This document shows, piece after piece, positions 16,455 through 25,464 of a stretch of DNA of 64,000 bases. A model generated the notes under the pieces. It made no database searches. It was not told the origin of the DNA and saw nothing but the letters and a program-made list of their open reading frames with translations. Positions within the stretch are counted from its first letter, which is position 1, and each line of letters begins with the position of its first letter. The position numbers and the translations under genes are program-made. The DNA lies in contig JAGAAI010000048.1 in assembly GCA_017615325.1 (NCBI GenBank), positions 1 to 64,000 of the forward strand. The letters are read 5' to 3'. The DNA comes from Clostridiales bacterium. GTDB taxonomy: Bacteria > Bacillota > Clostridia > Saccharofermentanales > Saccharofermentanaceae.

Positions 16455-18290
16455 ATGGCAAAACGCGTATTCCTTATAATCCTCGACAGCTTAGGGTGCG
16501 GCAATGCCCCGGATGCATCTTCTTTCGGCGATGAAGGGAGCAACACACTGGCAGCGGTCCTGTCGGCTTCAGACAGACCCTTCCCGAATCTTTCCCGCAT
16601 GGGACTTTTTGATATGGACGGCAACGATGATCCGCGCATCCTGGATTATCTTTCCAAAGATACCCTGAAAGACCGCCCCTGCCCAATAGGAACATACGGC
16701 AGGATGCGTGAGGAATCCAGAGGCGGCAAGGACTCGACGATAGGCCACTGGGAATTGGCGGGAGTCGTATCGGAAGAGCCCCAGCCCACCTATCCTGAAG
16801 GCTTCCCTTCTTACATTGTTGATAAGCTCAAGGAGATCTCCGGAAGAGGAGTGCTATGCAACCTCCCTTATAGCGGAACAAAGGCTATCGAAGACTATGG
16901 AGACGCACACGTATCAACAGGTGATCTGATACTCTATACTTCGGCTGATTCCGTTCTTCAGATCGCAGCGCACGAGGAAGTCGTCCCCTTGGAAGAACTC
17001 TACCGGATCTGCCGTGAGATGAGATCCTTCATGACAGGCAAGGATGCCGTAGGCAGAATAATCGCCCGTCCGTTTGTGGGAACTTCAGGCAGCTTCACGA
17101 GAACAGCCAACCGCCATGACTTTGCCGTCGAAGCGCCTTCTTCGACCATGATGGATGTGCTCAAAGGTCAGGGTTTTGACGTCATATCCGTAGGTAAGAT
17201 CTACGACCTTTTCGCAGGCCGCGGATTCACTGAGAAGAACCCTACAAAAGGCAACAGCGAAGGGATCGCAAAGATCAAAGAATACCTTAACAAAGATTTC
17301 ACGGGTCTCCTTTTTGCCAACCTCGTCGACTTCGACATGCTCTACGGTCACCGCAACAACATCGAAGGCTATAACGAAGCACTCCATGAATTCGACGACG
17401 CTCTCGGGGAGATCTTATCTTCCATGAAAGAAGATGATCTGCTGATAATAACTGCCGACCACGGCTGTGATCCTTCAACGGAATCGACCGATCATTCGAG
17501 GGAGCAGGTCCCCGTCCTGATCTACGGCAAAGGCTACAGCACGCCTCATAATATCGGCAGCATATTGGGATTCAGTTATGTATCTCAGGTCACAGTAAAT
17601 GCACTTATGGGATCAAGGTATGAGAAGAGATTCCCGGTGCGTGACCTAAGCCCTTCTGACCCTGACGATGTCATGACTTATGTCGATCTTACGAACCTCA
17701 AAGTCACTGCAACTGAAGATGACATCAGGTCTTTGATAGACAGGGCCATAGCATCCAAGACCAAGTCCGTCTGCATACCTCCCTGCTATGTAAGGTTCGC
17801 ATCGGATTACGCCAAGGGCGCCATGCCGATATGCACGGTAATAGGATTCCCCAACGGCTACAACACGACAGCAGTCAAAGTAATCGAAGCAAAGGATGCA
17901 ATAGATAACGGGGCCTGTGAGATCGACATGGTTATAAATGTCGCTTTCGTAAAAGCGGGAAAGATGAAAGAAGTCGAAGACGAAGTTACGGCGATAGCAA
18001 ATGCCGTTCATGAGAAAGGCGCGATCTTGAAGGTCATCATAGAAGCATGCCTTCTGACCGAAGAAGAAAAGATCGCCTTATGCGGGATCGTCGAGCGCAG
18101 CGGCGCTGAATACATCAAGACATCAACGGGCTTTTCCACGGGCGGCGCGACGGTCGAAGACGTTGCTCTCATGAGGGCAAATCTTTCTGACCAGGTCAGG
18201 ATCAAAGCTGCCGGCGGAATAAGGTCACCTGAAGCTGCCCGCGCCATGATCGATGCGGGTGCAACAAGGATAGGTGCTTCCGGATTATAA
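16455..18290 (+). CDS. deoB-deoC: Fused phosphopentomutase / deoxyribose-phosphate aldolase
   Basis: One 611-residue frame joins two enzymes of deoxynucleoside breakdown. Residues 1 to about 395 are phosphopentomutase, which turns deoxyribose-1-P into deoxyribose-5-P. Metal-site motifs are present: LIILDSLGCG, NLVDFDMLYGHR, TADHGCDP and STDHSREQVP. Residues from about 407 are deoxyribose-phosphate aldolase, which splits deoxyribose-5-P into acetaldehyde and glyceraldehyde-3-P. Its Schiff-base lysine is Lys555 (IKTSTGF), the second lysine is Lys584 (IKAAGG), and the DMVIN aspartate is kept. Both halves look complete and no stop or shift separates them. The product of the first half is the substrate of the second. 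Its stop is 3 bp from the convergent larA-like stop. Confidence 0.93.
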   Translation: MAKRVFLIILDSLGCGNAPDASSFGDEGSNTLAAVLSASDRPFPNLSRMGLFDMDGNDDPRILDYLSKDTLKDRPCPIGTYGRMREESRGGKDSTIGHWELAGVVSEEPQPTYPEGFPSYIVDKLKEISGRGVLCNLPYSGTKAIEDYGDAHVSTGDLILYTSADSVLQIAAHEEVVPLEELYRICREMRSFMTGKDAVGRIIARPFVGTSGSFTRTANRHDFAVEAPSSTMMDVLKGQGFDVISVGKIYDLFAGRGFTEKNPTKGNSEGIAKIKEYLNKDFTGLLFANLVDFDMLYGHRNNIEGYNEALHEFDDALGEILSSMKEDDLLIITADHGCDPSTESTDHSREQVPVLIYGKGYSTPHNIGSILGFSYVSQVTVNALMGSRYEKRFPVRDLSPSDPDDVMTYVDLTNLKVTATEDDIRSLIDRAIASKTKSVCIPPCYVRFASDYAKGAMPICTVIGFPNGYNTTAVKVIEAKDAIDNGACEIDMVINVAFVKAGKMKEVEDEVTAIANAVHEKGAILKVIIEACLLTEEEKIALCGIVERSGAEYIKTSTGFSTGGATVEDVALMRANLSDQVRIKAAGGIRSPEAARAMIDAGATRIGASGL

Positions 18291-18293
18291 GTC

Positions 18294-19535
18294 TTAAGTT
18301 CTCGGCAGAGTGGAACCGCCGTAAGGCATTACAAGGACCTTACCGTCAGGGATATCTTCCATAGCCTTTGCGATAGCTTCCTTAACGTCGCCATAGGGCT
18401 CTAAGAACATGCTCTTAACAAAGTCAGGTTCGAAAGAAGATACCAGGAAGATCCTCGCCCTCTCGAGAACGAGAGCGATCGCAGCTGCCTTGTGGCCGCC
18501 TAAGACAAAGTCTTCTTTGATGTGACTTATCATGTCGGACGCTTTATCGTGCCCTGTCATCCACTGCTCAAAATGCTTCTCGCCCAGACCTTCCGAACAC
18601 TCGGCGATCCATACGATTATGCCGCCGTCCTTAACGGCGTGCTTTGCATTATCCAGAGCCTTCTGGGCCTGATACATGTTGATGTCCTTAGGGAATCCGC
18701 CTGCGGATACGACAACGATATCAGCCTTCTCGCGGAGTTTGATCGCATAGAAGGAATCAAGGAACTTGCAGCCCTCGCGGTGAGCCTTGACTGAGTCACC
18801 GGAGAAACACTTGATTATCTCTTTCTTCTCGTTAAGAACGACATTGACGATAAAATCGATACCGACGATAGCGCCTGACTCTTCAATGTCTTCTCTAACA
18901 GGATTTCCTTCAAGTCTTCCTGCACATGCCTCGGGCTGGACCATCCTGCTGTGGTTATTCTGTATGGCATCTCTTGTGGATACTCCGGGCATCAGGGCCT
19001 TGGCGCCTCCCGAGTAACCTGCGAAATAGTGGTACTCGATATTGCCGAGACAGATGACCCTGTCAGCTTCTGCAACGGGAGTAAAGATATCAACCGGTGT
19101 TCCCCTTGAAGTAACACCCATTCTCTTTACATCGTTCATGTCGGAATCGATACACTTGACCCTGTCGTAAACGGCATCACCGACAAGGGATCTTTTACGC
19201 TCTTCGGAATGTCCGCCGTGGCTTCCCAGAGCGAATACGACAGTTATATCCTTATCGTCGATTCCCGCCTTTGAAAGCTCGTCCAAAACAGGAGGCAGGA
19301 CCTTATAACTGGGAATAGGTCTTGTGACATCTGATGTTACGATAACGATCTTCTCTCCCGGCTTAACTATCTCGGAAAGTCTGGGGCTGCCGATGGGTTC
19401 ACTAAGACTTCTTACGACCTCTTCCATTCCGGTCAGGCCTATCTCGACTTCATTAGGTACGAGGGTGCCTAAGTATCTGTCGTCGGGTATCGTGATCTCG
19501 ATCTTCTCTTTGCCGTATCCTATCAGGGTATTCAT
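18294..19535 (-). CDS. LarA-like nickel-dependent 2-hydroxyacid racemase
   Basis: A 413-residue protein of the LarA family (lactate racemase and related 2-hydroxyacid racemases/epimerases). Visible: DVTRPIP, the His-rich GSHGGHSEE, and EYHYFAGYSGGAKALMPG, which contains the active-site His and the Lys that binds the nickel-pincer cofactor. LarA needs LarB, LarC and LarE to build that cofactor; none is in this window, so they must be elsewhere or the protein is used differently. A TATAAT -10 is at 19574-19579. Substrate is not certain, because LarA homologues act on several 2-hydroxyacids. Confidence 0.87.
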   Translation of the reverse strand: MNTLIGYGKEKIEITIPDDRYLGTLVPNEVEIGLTGMEEVVRSLSEPIGSPRLSEIVKPGEKIVIVTSDVTRPIPSYKVLPPVLDELSKAGIDDKDITVVFALGSHGGHSEERKRSLVGDAVYDRVKCIDSDMNDVKRMGVTSRGTPVDIFTPVAEADRVICLGNIEYHYFAGYSGGAKALMPGVSTRDAIQNNHSRMVQPEACAGRLEGNPVREDIEESGAIVGIDFIVNVVLNEKKEIIKCFSGDSVKAHREGCKFLDSFYAIKLREKADIVVVSAGGFPKDINMYQAQKALDNAKHAVKDGGIIVWIAECSEGLGEKHFEQWMTGHDKASDMISHIKEDFVLGGHKAAAIALVLERARIFLVSSFEPDFVKSMFLEPYGDVKEAIAKAMEDIPDGKVLVMPYGGSTLPRT

Positions 19536-19589
19536 TATGTCTGCCTCCGGGATTCATTTTCTTTTCGGTTAATCATTATACACTCTTTT

Positions 19590-19619
19590 CGAAAATAAAG
19601 GACTGCCGCAAGACAGTCC
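19590..19619 (-). terminator. Rho-independent terminator after the carD-like gene
   Basis: On the minus strand GGACTG and CAGTCC (19600-19605 and 19614-19619) pair around an 8-nt loop, followed by TTTATTTT. It lies 25 bp beyond the carD-like stop. Confidence 0.75.
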
Positions 19620-19643
19620 CTGATCATCAATTTTGCGGAAGCA

Positions 19644-20156
19644 TCAAACGGCATCTATCATGCCGATTATCTTCTTCTGTATCTCGGAAGGTTCGACACC
19701 CTTGATCACTGCCAGCTCATTATCGATACGCCTCATGGCTTCGCTTAAGGCTCTCTCATCCTGGGCATTAAGTTTTCTGCCTTCAGCTTCCAACAGTTTT
19801 CTGTGAGACATGATCAGTTCTATTAGAGCTGCTATCTCAGACCTTGTGCCGGAAGATAAGACTCTGGTGAAAGCTTCCTTTCTCCTGTTACGGTCTTCTA
19901 TCCATTCCATGCCTGTAACGGGAAGGCTCTTTATGAATTCATCGGCTTCCTTCTCGGTCATTATGGGCTTGATCTTATCCGTCTGGGCAGGGTTATCCAA
20001 AGGCACGTAGATAACTGAAGTTGACTTGACAAAAAGAGGCGACAGAAAATAGTAGGTCTTAGGCGGTTCCTTAAAGAAACTCGTCTCCTTGATATCGTCT
20101 ATCTTACATACACCGTTGCTGCCGTATACGATGATCTCTCCGACTCTAAAGTCCAT
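19644..20156 (-). CDS. CarD/CdnL-like RNA polymerase-binding regulator
   Basis: A 170-residue CarD-family protein. The N-terminal Tudor-like RNA-polymerase-interaction domain (about 1-60) starts DFRVGEIIVYGSNGVCKI, and a helical C-terminal domain follows (RVLSSGTRSEIAALIELIM, HRKLLEAEGRKL). CarD proteins bind the RNAP beta subunit and stabilise open promoter complexes. A GAGGTGAT site precedes the ATG. It is monocistronic, with a terminator downstream. Confidence 0.9.
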   Translation of the reverse strand: MDFRVGEIIVYGSNGVCKIDDIKETSFFKEPPKTYYFLSPLFVKSTSVIYVPLDNPAQTDKIKPIMTEKEADEFIKSLPVTGMEWIEDRNRRKEAFTRVLSSGTRSEIAALIELIMSHRKLLEAEGRKLNAQDERALSEAMRRIDNELAVIKGVEPSEIQKKIIGMIDAV

Positions 20157-20289
20157 ATATCACCTCGCCGAAGCGGCCTCAAAAAAACACTTGCAAAATT
20201 ACCGATTAGATATAAAATAGAAATTTGAATTTTTTGCCCGTCCACAGTTATTGTAACATCAGTCCGATCTTATTTCCAAGGGCATTTTA

Positions 20290-20331
20290 TACAAAATAAT
20301 ACAGGCTGCCTCTGATCAGGAGACAGCCTGT
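20290..20331 (-). terminator. Rho-independent terminator of the nrdG2-nrdD2 operon
   Basis: On the minus strand ACAGGCTG and CAGCCTGT (20324-20331 and 20301-20308) form a stem, extended inward by paired CTCC/GGAG-type bases, then ATTATTTTGT. It begins 30 bp after the nrdD2 stop. Confidence 0.8.
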
Positions 20332-20361
20332 TGCTTTAGTTGTTACGAGTTTTCCGGAATA

Positions 20362-22758
20362 TCAGTCCTGGGGATTCTCTGCCATGTACTTTCTGATCTC
20401 TGCAACACCGGTGAACTTCTTACCGCCTGCAACAAGTGTAGGTACGGTTATGATGTCATACTGTCTTGCGAGAGCATCGTCATCGTCAGCGTAGATGGTC
20501 TCATAAGAATACTTGCCTGAGTCGAGCATTCCCTTTACAGCCTTGCAGTTAGGGCAGGCATGTGTCGTGAAGAGCAGGGGCTGGTCGTCGCCGAAGGAAG
20601 GTACATCGAGTCCCTCGTCAGCCTGGACTGTAGCGAAAGCTTCGTTTGCATCGACACCGTTGATGTTGTGCTTGCCGTGGAAGTTGGAGTTGGGGATATC
20701 GTAAACCTTACGGTCCTTGAACTCCTGAGCCTTACCGTCGTTCCAGTTCTGGATAGGACGGTAGTAACCCGTGATACGGCTGTAGCTCTCTGTGGGAGCA
20801 CCGCAGTGAGGGCAGGACTTAACTTCGCCTGCGAGGTATCCGTGCGCCTGGCAGATTGAATATGTAGGAGACAGTGTGTAGTAAGGCAGTGAGTAGTTCT
20901 CTGCGATCTTACGAACGAGGGCAGCTGCTGCCTTCCAGTCAGGAAGCTTCTCGCCTAAGAAGGTGTGGAAGACCGTACCGGATGTGTAGAGTGTCTGCAG
21001 TTCGTCCTGGATGTCGAGTGCCTCGAAGATGTCTGCCGTGTAACCAACAGGGAGATGGGATGAATTGGTGTAGTAGTAAACACCGCTGTCATCGTGAGCC
21101 GTGATGATGTCGGGATATCTCTTCTTGTCGTGCTTAGCGAGTCTGTAAGCAGTAGACTCTGCAGGTGTAGCCTCGAGGTTGTAGAGATCGCCGTACTCTT
21201 CCTGATAATCGGAGAGTCTCTCTCTCATGTGGTTCAAAACGTTCTTTGCGAACTCCTGGGTCTCTTTGTGTGTAAGATCCTTGCCGATCCACTTAGCGTT
21301 GAGACCTGTCTCGTTCATGCCGACCAGACCGATCGTTGAGAAGTGGTTAGCGAAAGTTCCAAGATAGTGCTTGGTGTAAGGATAGAGACCTTCGTCGAGG
21401 AGCTTTGTGATGGTGTTACGCTTGATCTTAAGGGACCTTGCTGCGATGTCCATCATGCGGTCAAGCTTCTTGTAGAAGTCTTCCTCATCCTGTGCAAGAT
21501 ATGCGATCCTCGGGAGGTTGATGGTTACAACGCCAACGGAACCTGTGGACTCGCCGCTTCCGAAGAAACCGCCGCTCTTCTTACGGAGCTCTCTCAAGTC
21601 GAGACGGAGTCTGCAGCACATGGATCTTACGTCGGAAGGCTCCATGTCGGAGTTGATGTAGTTGGAGAAGTAAGGCGTACCGTACTTGGATGTCATCTCG
21701 AAGAGGAGTCTGTTGTTCTCTGTATCGGACCAGTCGAAGTCCTTTGTGATGGAATATGTAGGAATAGGATACTGGAATCCGCGGCCGTTTGCGTCACCTT
21801 CGATCATGATCTCGATGAATGCCTTGTTGACAAGGTCCATTTCCTTCTGGCAGTCCTTATACTTGAAGTCTGCTTCCTTGCCGCCGATGATGCAGTTCTG
21901 CTCTGCCAAGTCTGCAGGAACAGTCCAGTCGAGTGTTATGTTGGAGAAGGGAGCCTGGGTACCCCAACGTGACGGTGTATTAACGCCGTAGATAAAGGAC
22001 TCTACGCACTTCTTGACCTGATCGTATTCAAGATTGTCAGCCTTAACGAAAGCTGCAAGGTATGTATCGAAAGAGGAGAAAGCCTGCGCACCGGCCCACT
22101 CGTTCTGCATGATGCCGAGGAAGTTGACCATCTGGTTGCAGAGTGTGGCAAGATGCTTCGGAGGAGCAGAAGTGATCTTACCTGTGATGCCGCCCAAGCC
22201 CTGCTGGATGAGCTGCTTCAATGACCAGCCTGCACAGTAACCTGTCAGCATGGAAAGATCGTGGATGTGGATGTCAGCGTTGCGGTGAGCATCTGCTATA
22301 TCCTTGTCGTAGATCTCGGACAGCCAGTAGTTTGCCGTGATGGCGCCGGAGTTAGACAGGATGAGACCACCTACGGAATATGTAACAGTGGAGTTCTCCT
22401 TAACACGCCAGTCGTCGATCTTAACGTAGCTGTCAACGAGGGACTTGTAGTTTAAGAGAGCCGAATTCATGTTACGGATCTTCTCTCTCTGGTTTCTGTA
22501 AAGGATATAAGCCTTGGCTACATCCTCATAGCCCATTCTCTGAAGCGTTGTCTCAACGCTGTCCTGAATGCTCTCGACGTCGACCTTGCCGTCAATTGCC
22601 TTCTTCTCTACATCAGCAACAGCATTCATGGCCAGAAGGTCTATCATCTGGCTGTTGTATTCTCTGTTCTGGGCTATAAAAGCCTTCTCGATTGCTCCGG
22701 TGATCTTGGAAAGATCAAATTCGACTTCCTTACCGTCACGCTTAATGATCTTGTACAT
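20362..22758 (-). CDS. nrdD: Anaerobic ribonucleotide reductase, second type, with C-terminal glutaredoxin-like domain
   Basis: A 798-residue class III RNR, clearly different from the copy at 7044. Order: ATP-cone (MYKIIKRDGKEVEFD); barrel with IHIHDLSMLTGYCAGW; a C-terminal metal-site region (CQAHG, CPHCG); the radical loop RITGYYRPIQNW with Gly664; then about 130 more residues. From about 720 this tail is a thioredoxin-fold domain with redox motif CPNC (Cys735, Cys738) and the cis-Pro stretch IITVPTLVAGG. The family includes NrdDs that use thioredoxin/glutaredoxin electrons instead of formate; here the reductant seems to be built in. nrdG2 lies 58 bp upstream in the same operon, under paired NrdR boxes. 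Confidence 0.93.
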   Translation of the reverse strand: MYKIIKRDGKEVEFDLSKITGAIEKAFIAQNREYNSQMIDLLAMNAVADVEKKAIDGKVDVESIQDSVETTLQRMGYEDVAKAYILYRNQREKIRNMNSALLNYKSLVDSYVKIDDWRVKENSTVTYSVGGLILSNSGAITANYWLSEIYDKDIADAHRNADIHIHDLSMLTGYCAGWSLKQLIQQGLGGITGKITSAPPKHLATLCNQMVNFLGIMQNEWAGAQAFSSFDTYLAAFVKADNLEYDQVKKCVESFIYGVNTPSRWGTQAPFSNITLDWTVPADLAEQNCIIGGKEADFKYKDCQKEMDLVNKAFIEIMIEGDANGRGFQYPIPTYSITKDFDWSDTENNRLLFEMTSKYGTPYFSNYINSDMEPSDVRSMCCRLRLDLRELRKKSGGFFGSGESTGSVGVVTINLPRIAYLAQDEEDFYKKLDRMMDIAARSLKIKRNTITKLLDEGLYPYTKHYLGTFANHFSTIGLVGMNETGLNAKWIGKDLTHKETQEFAKNVLNHMRERLSDYQEEYGDLYNLEATPAESTAYRLAKHDKKRYPDIITAHDDSGVYYYTNSSHLPVGYTADIFEALDIQDELQTLYTSGTVFHTFLGEKLPDWKAAAALVRKIAENYSLPYYTLSPTYSICQAHGYLAGEVKSCPHCGAPTESYSRITGYYRPIQNWNDGKAQEFKDRKVYDIPNSNFHGKHNINGVDANEAFATVQADEGLDVPSFGDDQPLLFTTHACPNCKAVKGMLDSGKYSYETIYADDDDALARQYDIITVPTLVAGGKKFTGVAEIRKYMAENPQD

Positions 22759-22816
22759 AGGTTTGCTCCCCTCTGTGTTTTATATTTTTTTGCAGCCGGC
22801 ACAAGCTGCTGTTATC

Positions 22817-23533
22817 CTATTCTTCGCCTCTTATCAAGGCTTGCGGTATGACTTCTTTTGCTTCTTCCAGCATCTTCTCGAGCGTTTCTCTTGCAGGAGG
22901 GTCATACCTTAGATCCTGCTTGCCGTCCTTGCCGTTATCCGATACCAGATCTCCCGTGTCCTTGAAGGACTGGATAAAGTATCTTTCTGAATTTGCAATG
23001 AGCCCGGCGATCTCGCGGAAATCTTCTGCTCTGTGAAGCTGGTCGACCACTGTCGTTCTGAACTCATGGTCTATTCCGGACTCTTCTATGATCTTGATGC
23101 TCCTAAGTATCGGTTCTGTATCGAAATCCGGAACTCCCACCGTCATCGGGTATCTGTCGATCGTGTTCTTGATGTCCATCGCAACGTACTCCACCAGACC
23201 CTTGTCGAGTATCGACTTCAATCTGTCCGGGAAGCTTCCGTTGGTATCGAGCTTCACCTGGAGGCCCTTGTCTCTTATCTTCATGATGAATTCTTCAATG
23301 TCATCGTGGATCAGAGGCTCGCCTCCTGTTATGCACACGCCGTCTAGAAGCTTTTTTCTCTCTTCCAGATATTCGAAGAATTCCTCTTCCGGTTCCGTAG
23401 CGCCTATCGCATTGACGAGGCCCGGGTTATGGCAGAAGGGACATCTCATGTTGCATCCTACAGTAAAAACGGTAGTCGCTACTCTTCCGGGGAAATCAAG
23501 TAAAGTAACCTTCTGAAATCCTCCGATCAACAT
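22817..23533 (-). CDS. nrdG: Anaerobic RNR-activating radical SAM protein, second type
   Basis: A 238-residue activase for the second NrdD. I place the start at 23533 (MLIGGFQKVTLLDFPG): a GAAAGAGG-type ribosome site is just upstream, and the 56 codons of open frame further upstream run through the NrdR boxes and promoter, so they are not coding. The cluster motif is in VGCNMRCPFCHNPG (CxxxCxxC), with TGGEPLIHDD for SAM binding. It is longer than the first copy (178 residues) and resembles the NrdG type paired with Thermotoga-like NrdD. First gene of the nrdG2-nrdD2 operon. Confidence 0.92.
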   Translation of the reverse strand: MLIGGFQKVTLLDFPGRVATTVFTVGCNMRCPFCHNPGLVNAIGATEPEEEFFEYLEERKKLLDGVCITGGEPLIHDDIEEFIMKIRDKGLQVKLDTNGSFPDRLKSILDKGLVEYVAMDIKNTIDRYPMTVGVPDFDTEPILRSIKIIEESGIDHEFRTTVVDQLHRAEDFREIAGLIANSERYFIQSFKDTGDLVSDNGKDGKQDLRYDPPARETLEKMLEEAKEVIPQALIRGEE

Positions 23534-23586
23534 GCTACTACCTCTTTCTAATAAGTCTGCTTCCTTCAGGTTCGCGCTCATATAGG

Positions 23587-23634
23587 ATACCATATATTGT
23601 GGTCGAGTCAACAGCAATACACAAGATATGGTAA
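23587..23634 (-). promoter_or_regulatory. Paired NrdR boxes with promoter, upstream of nrdG2-nrdD2
   Basis: Two 16-bp boxes, 23587-23602 (ATACCATATATTGTGG on plus) and 23619-23634 (ACACAAGATATGGTAA on plus), are centred exactly 32 bp apart. On the minus strand TTGACT lies at 23606-23611 between them and TATCCT follows 16 bp later, so one box is upstream of -35 and the other in the spacer, the same plan as at nrdD1. Confidence 0.82.
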
Positions 23635-23732
23635 TTTGTAATATTCTTGTAACAAGGAAGATCTGCCGGCTAAAATAAGCCTTTAGCCCTTTATAGATCA
23701 ATGTTTTTCGATACTGAAGAAGGGAATTGCTG

Positions 23733-24785
23733 TCAGGCTTCCTGCTTTGATGAACGGGACCTGACCGTAAAAAGAGTAACCAGCGTACCTATGATCTCCG
23801 CGATCAAAAGGGCCGTGATCAGCACGGCAAAAGGTATGGTCCACTCAAAGTATGGTGCCGGTATTGCCAGGATCAGATAGAGGCGGATCATGGGATCTAT
23901 CACCAGATCATGTACCAGATAGAAGAAGAGAGCATCCTGTCTGCCTATCCTCTCGAGCAGGCGGCAGGGGTGACCTTCTTTATACCTCAAACAGATAACA
24001 AAGAGAGTCATCGCGAGGATCATCTTGAATATTGGAGCAAGATCCGCTCCTCCCGGCCTAAAGCACGCTGTAACGATGACCAGCAAGGCAGAGACTACTG
24101 CTGTTACTATCAGAGCGGTATTTGAAAGAGATATTTTATCTCTATATTTATTTAAGCAAAATCCCAGGAGCATGACAGGAAAAGCCGCGACTAAAGCGTT
24201 GGAACAAAGGTGGAAATCAAGGCCAACTGAGCTTACGATCATCTCTCCGGCTATACGGAGGATCATGCTTGGTATCAGAAGATAATGGATCTTATCCTGA
24301 AGGCCGAAAAGATATACCATCCAGAACATGAGATAGGCAAAAAGGAGCGATGCCATAAACCACAAAGGCTGTCCGCTTATGATCCCGAAATCTCCCGGAA
24401 AGAGCATCTGGATAAAGATCACGGGGTCGGCAAGGCTTGCCAGGTATTCATGTACATTTCCATAGATCATCCTGTCTAATACCGTATAGATAAAGCATAC
24501 GAGGACTGCGATCAGAGTGATGATCAGATTCCTTGTAAACCTCTTCAATATCTTGCGGCAGGCGCTGTTCTTATCAAGACCGGGAAGGTAAAGCGCATAA
24601 CCGCTTATAAGGAAAAAGAAAGTTACACCGCAGGTGCCGAATGCCGCCATAACAGATCCCACATTCCCCGGAAACCTTATATGACAGAAGCACACGGACA
24701 GGGCGGCGATCCCCTTCCAGAAGTCCAGGGTGCCGTTGCGCTTTTTCTCCGCTCTGCAGTCTTTGTTAACAGTTACTTCCGCCAT
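23733..24785 (-). CDS. Acyltransferase-3 family membrane protein
   Basis: A 350-residue integral membrane protein of the acyltransferase-3 (OafA/YrhL-like) family, with about ten helices. The family start DFWKGIAALSVCFCHIRFPG, which contains the conserved His, is near residue 20, and FFLISGYALYLPG follows. Such proteins move acyl groups, often acetyl, onto cell-surface sugars. The start is one base after the SDR stop, so the genes are coupled. Another member of the family is at 34315. Substrate unknown. Confidence 0.87.
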   Translation of the reverse strand: MAEVTVNKDCRAEKKRNGTLDFWKGIAALSVCFCHIRFPGNVGSVMAAFGTCGVTFFFLISGYALYLPGLDKNSACRKILKRFTRNLIITLIAVLVCFIYTVLDRMIYGNVHEYLASLADPVIFIQMLFPGDFGIISGQPLWFMASLLFAYLMFWMVYLFGLQDKIHYLLIPSMILRIAGEMIVSSVGLDFHLCSNALVAAFPVMLLGFCLNKYRDKISLSNTALIVTAVVSALLVIVTACFRPGGADLAPIFKMILAMTLFVICLRYKEGHPCRLLERIGRQDALFFYLVHDLVIDPMIRLYLILAIPAPYFEWTIPFAVLITALLIAEIIGTLVTLFTVRSRSSKQEA

Positions 24786-24786
24786 A

Positions 24787-25464
24787 TCACTTCTTCACTA
24801 TCCTGTTATACTGGGGTCTTATCTCGAGTTCGCTTATGACGACTCCGTCAGGTGCCAGTATGGCATTCATGACGGCTCCCGCGACTTCATCTGCGGTAAG
24901 ACAGCTTTCGCTGTCAGGAGCAAAATCGGCATTGCGGTATAGAGCCGTATCTGTAAGATCGGGACAGACGGTAACGACTCTTACCCCGTTCTTCCTCTCC
25001 TCCTCGAAAAGCGACCTGCCGAAGGACCGCAAACCCGCTTTGACGGCACCGTAGCAGGCAGCATGCGTGTTGACCCTTGTTGCCGTGACTGAAGCGATAT
25101 TGACTATGATACCTTTATTCTCGCGAAGGCCGGGTAAGAACTGACGCGTAAGCAGCATGGGAAGTTCCAGATCGACTCTTACCATCTCGGATATCTCGTC
25201 TGATGTTATCTGACCATGTACTCCGTAGTATGCACATCCCGCGCAATTAACTAGGATGTCAATAGAACCGAGATCGCGCATGAGAGTAAGAGCACGGGAT
25301 GTATCCGTAAGATCTATCTCCACCGTCCTGAAAGGGTAATCTGCCTCAAACTTACGGCCGAAACCTACAACATCACAGCCCTCCGACGAAAGCCTTGTGG
25401 CAATAGCCCTGCCGATCCCGGAAGAAGCTCCTGTTACAACTGCTGTCTTACCTTTTAGTTCCAT
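24787..25464 (-). CDS. Short-chain dehydrogenase/reductase (SDR)
   Basis: A 225-residue classical SDR. The nucleotide-binding motif GASSGIGRAIA, the structural NCAG, the catalytic Ser region (NIASVTAT) and YGAVK (Tyr/Lys) are all present. It is an NAD(P)-dependent oxidoreductase of unknown substrate. Its ATG overlaps the end of the SPL-like gene by 10 bp with GGGAGAAG in front, and its stop is one base from the acyltransferase start, so three or four genes form one transcript. Confidence 0.9.
   Translation of the reverse strand: MELKGKTAVVTGASSGIGRAIATRLSSEGCDVVGFGRKFEADYPFRTVEIDLTDTSRALTLMRDLGSIDILVNCAGCAYYGVHGQITSDEISEMVRVDLELPMLLTRQFLPGLRENKGIIVNIASVTATRVNTHAACYGAVKAGLRSFGRSLFEEERKNGVRVVTVCPDLTDTALYRNADFAPDSESCLTADEVAGAVMNAILAPDGVVISELEIRPQYNRIVKK

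Noticed and set aside
23534..23701. N-terminal extension of nrdG2 by 56 codons
   Set aside because: This part covers the NrdR boxes and promoter, and a good ribosome site sits before the ATG at 23533.
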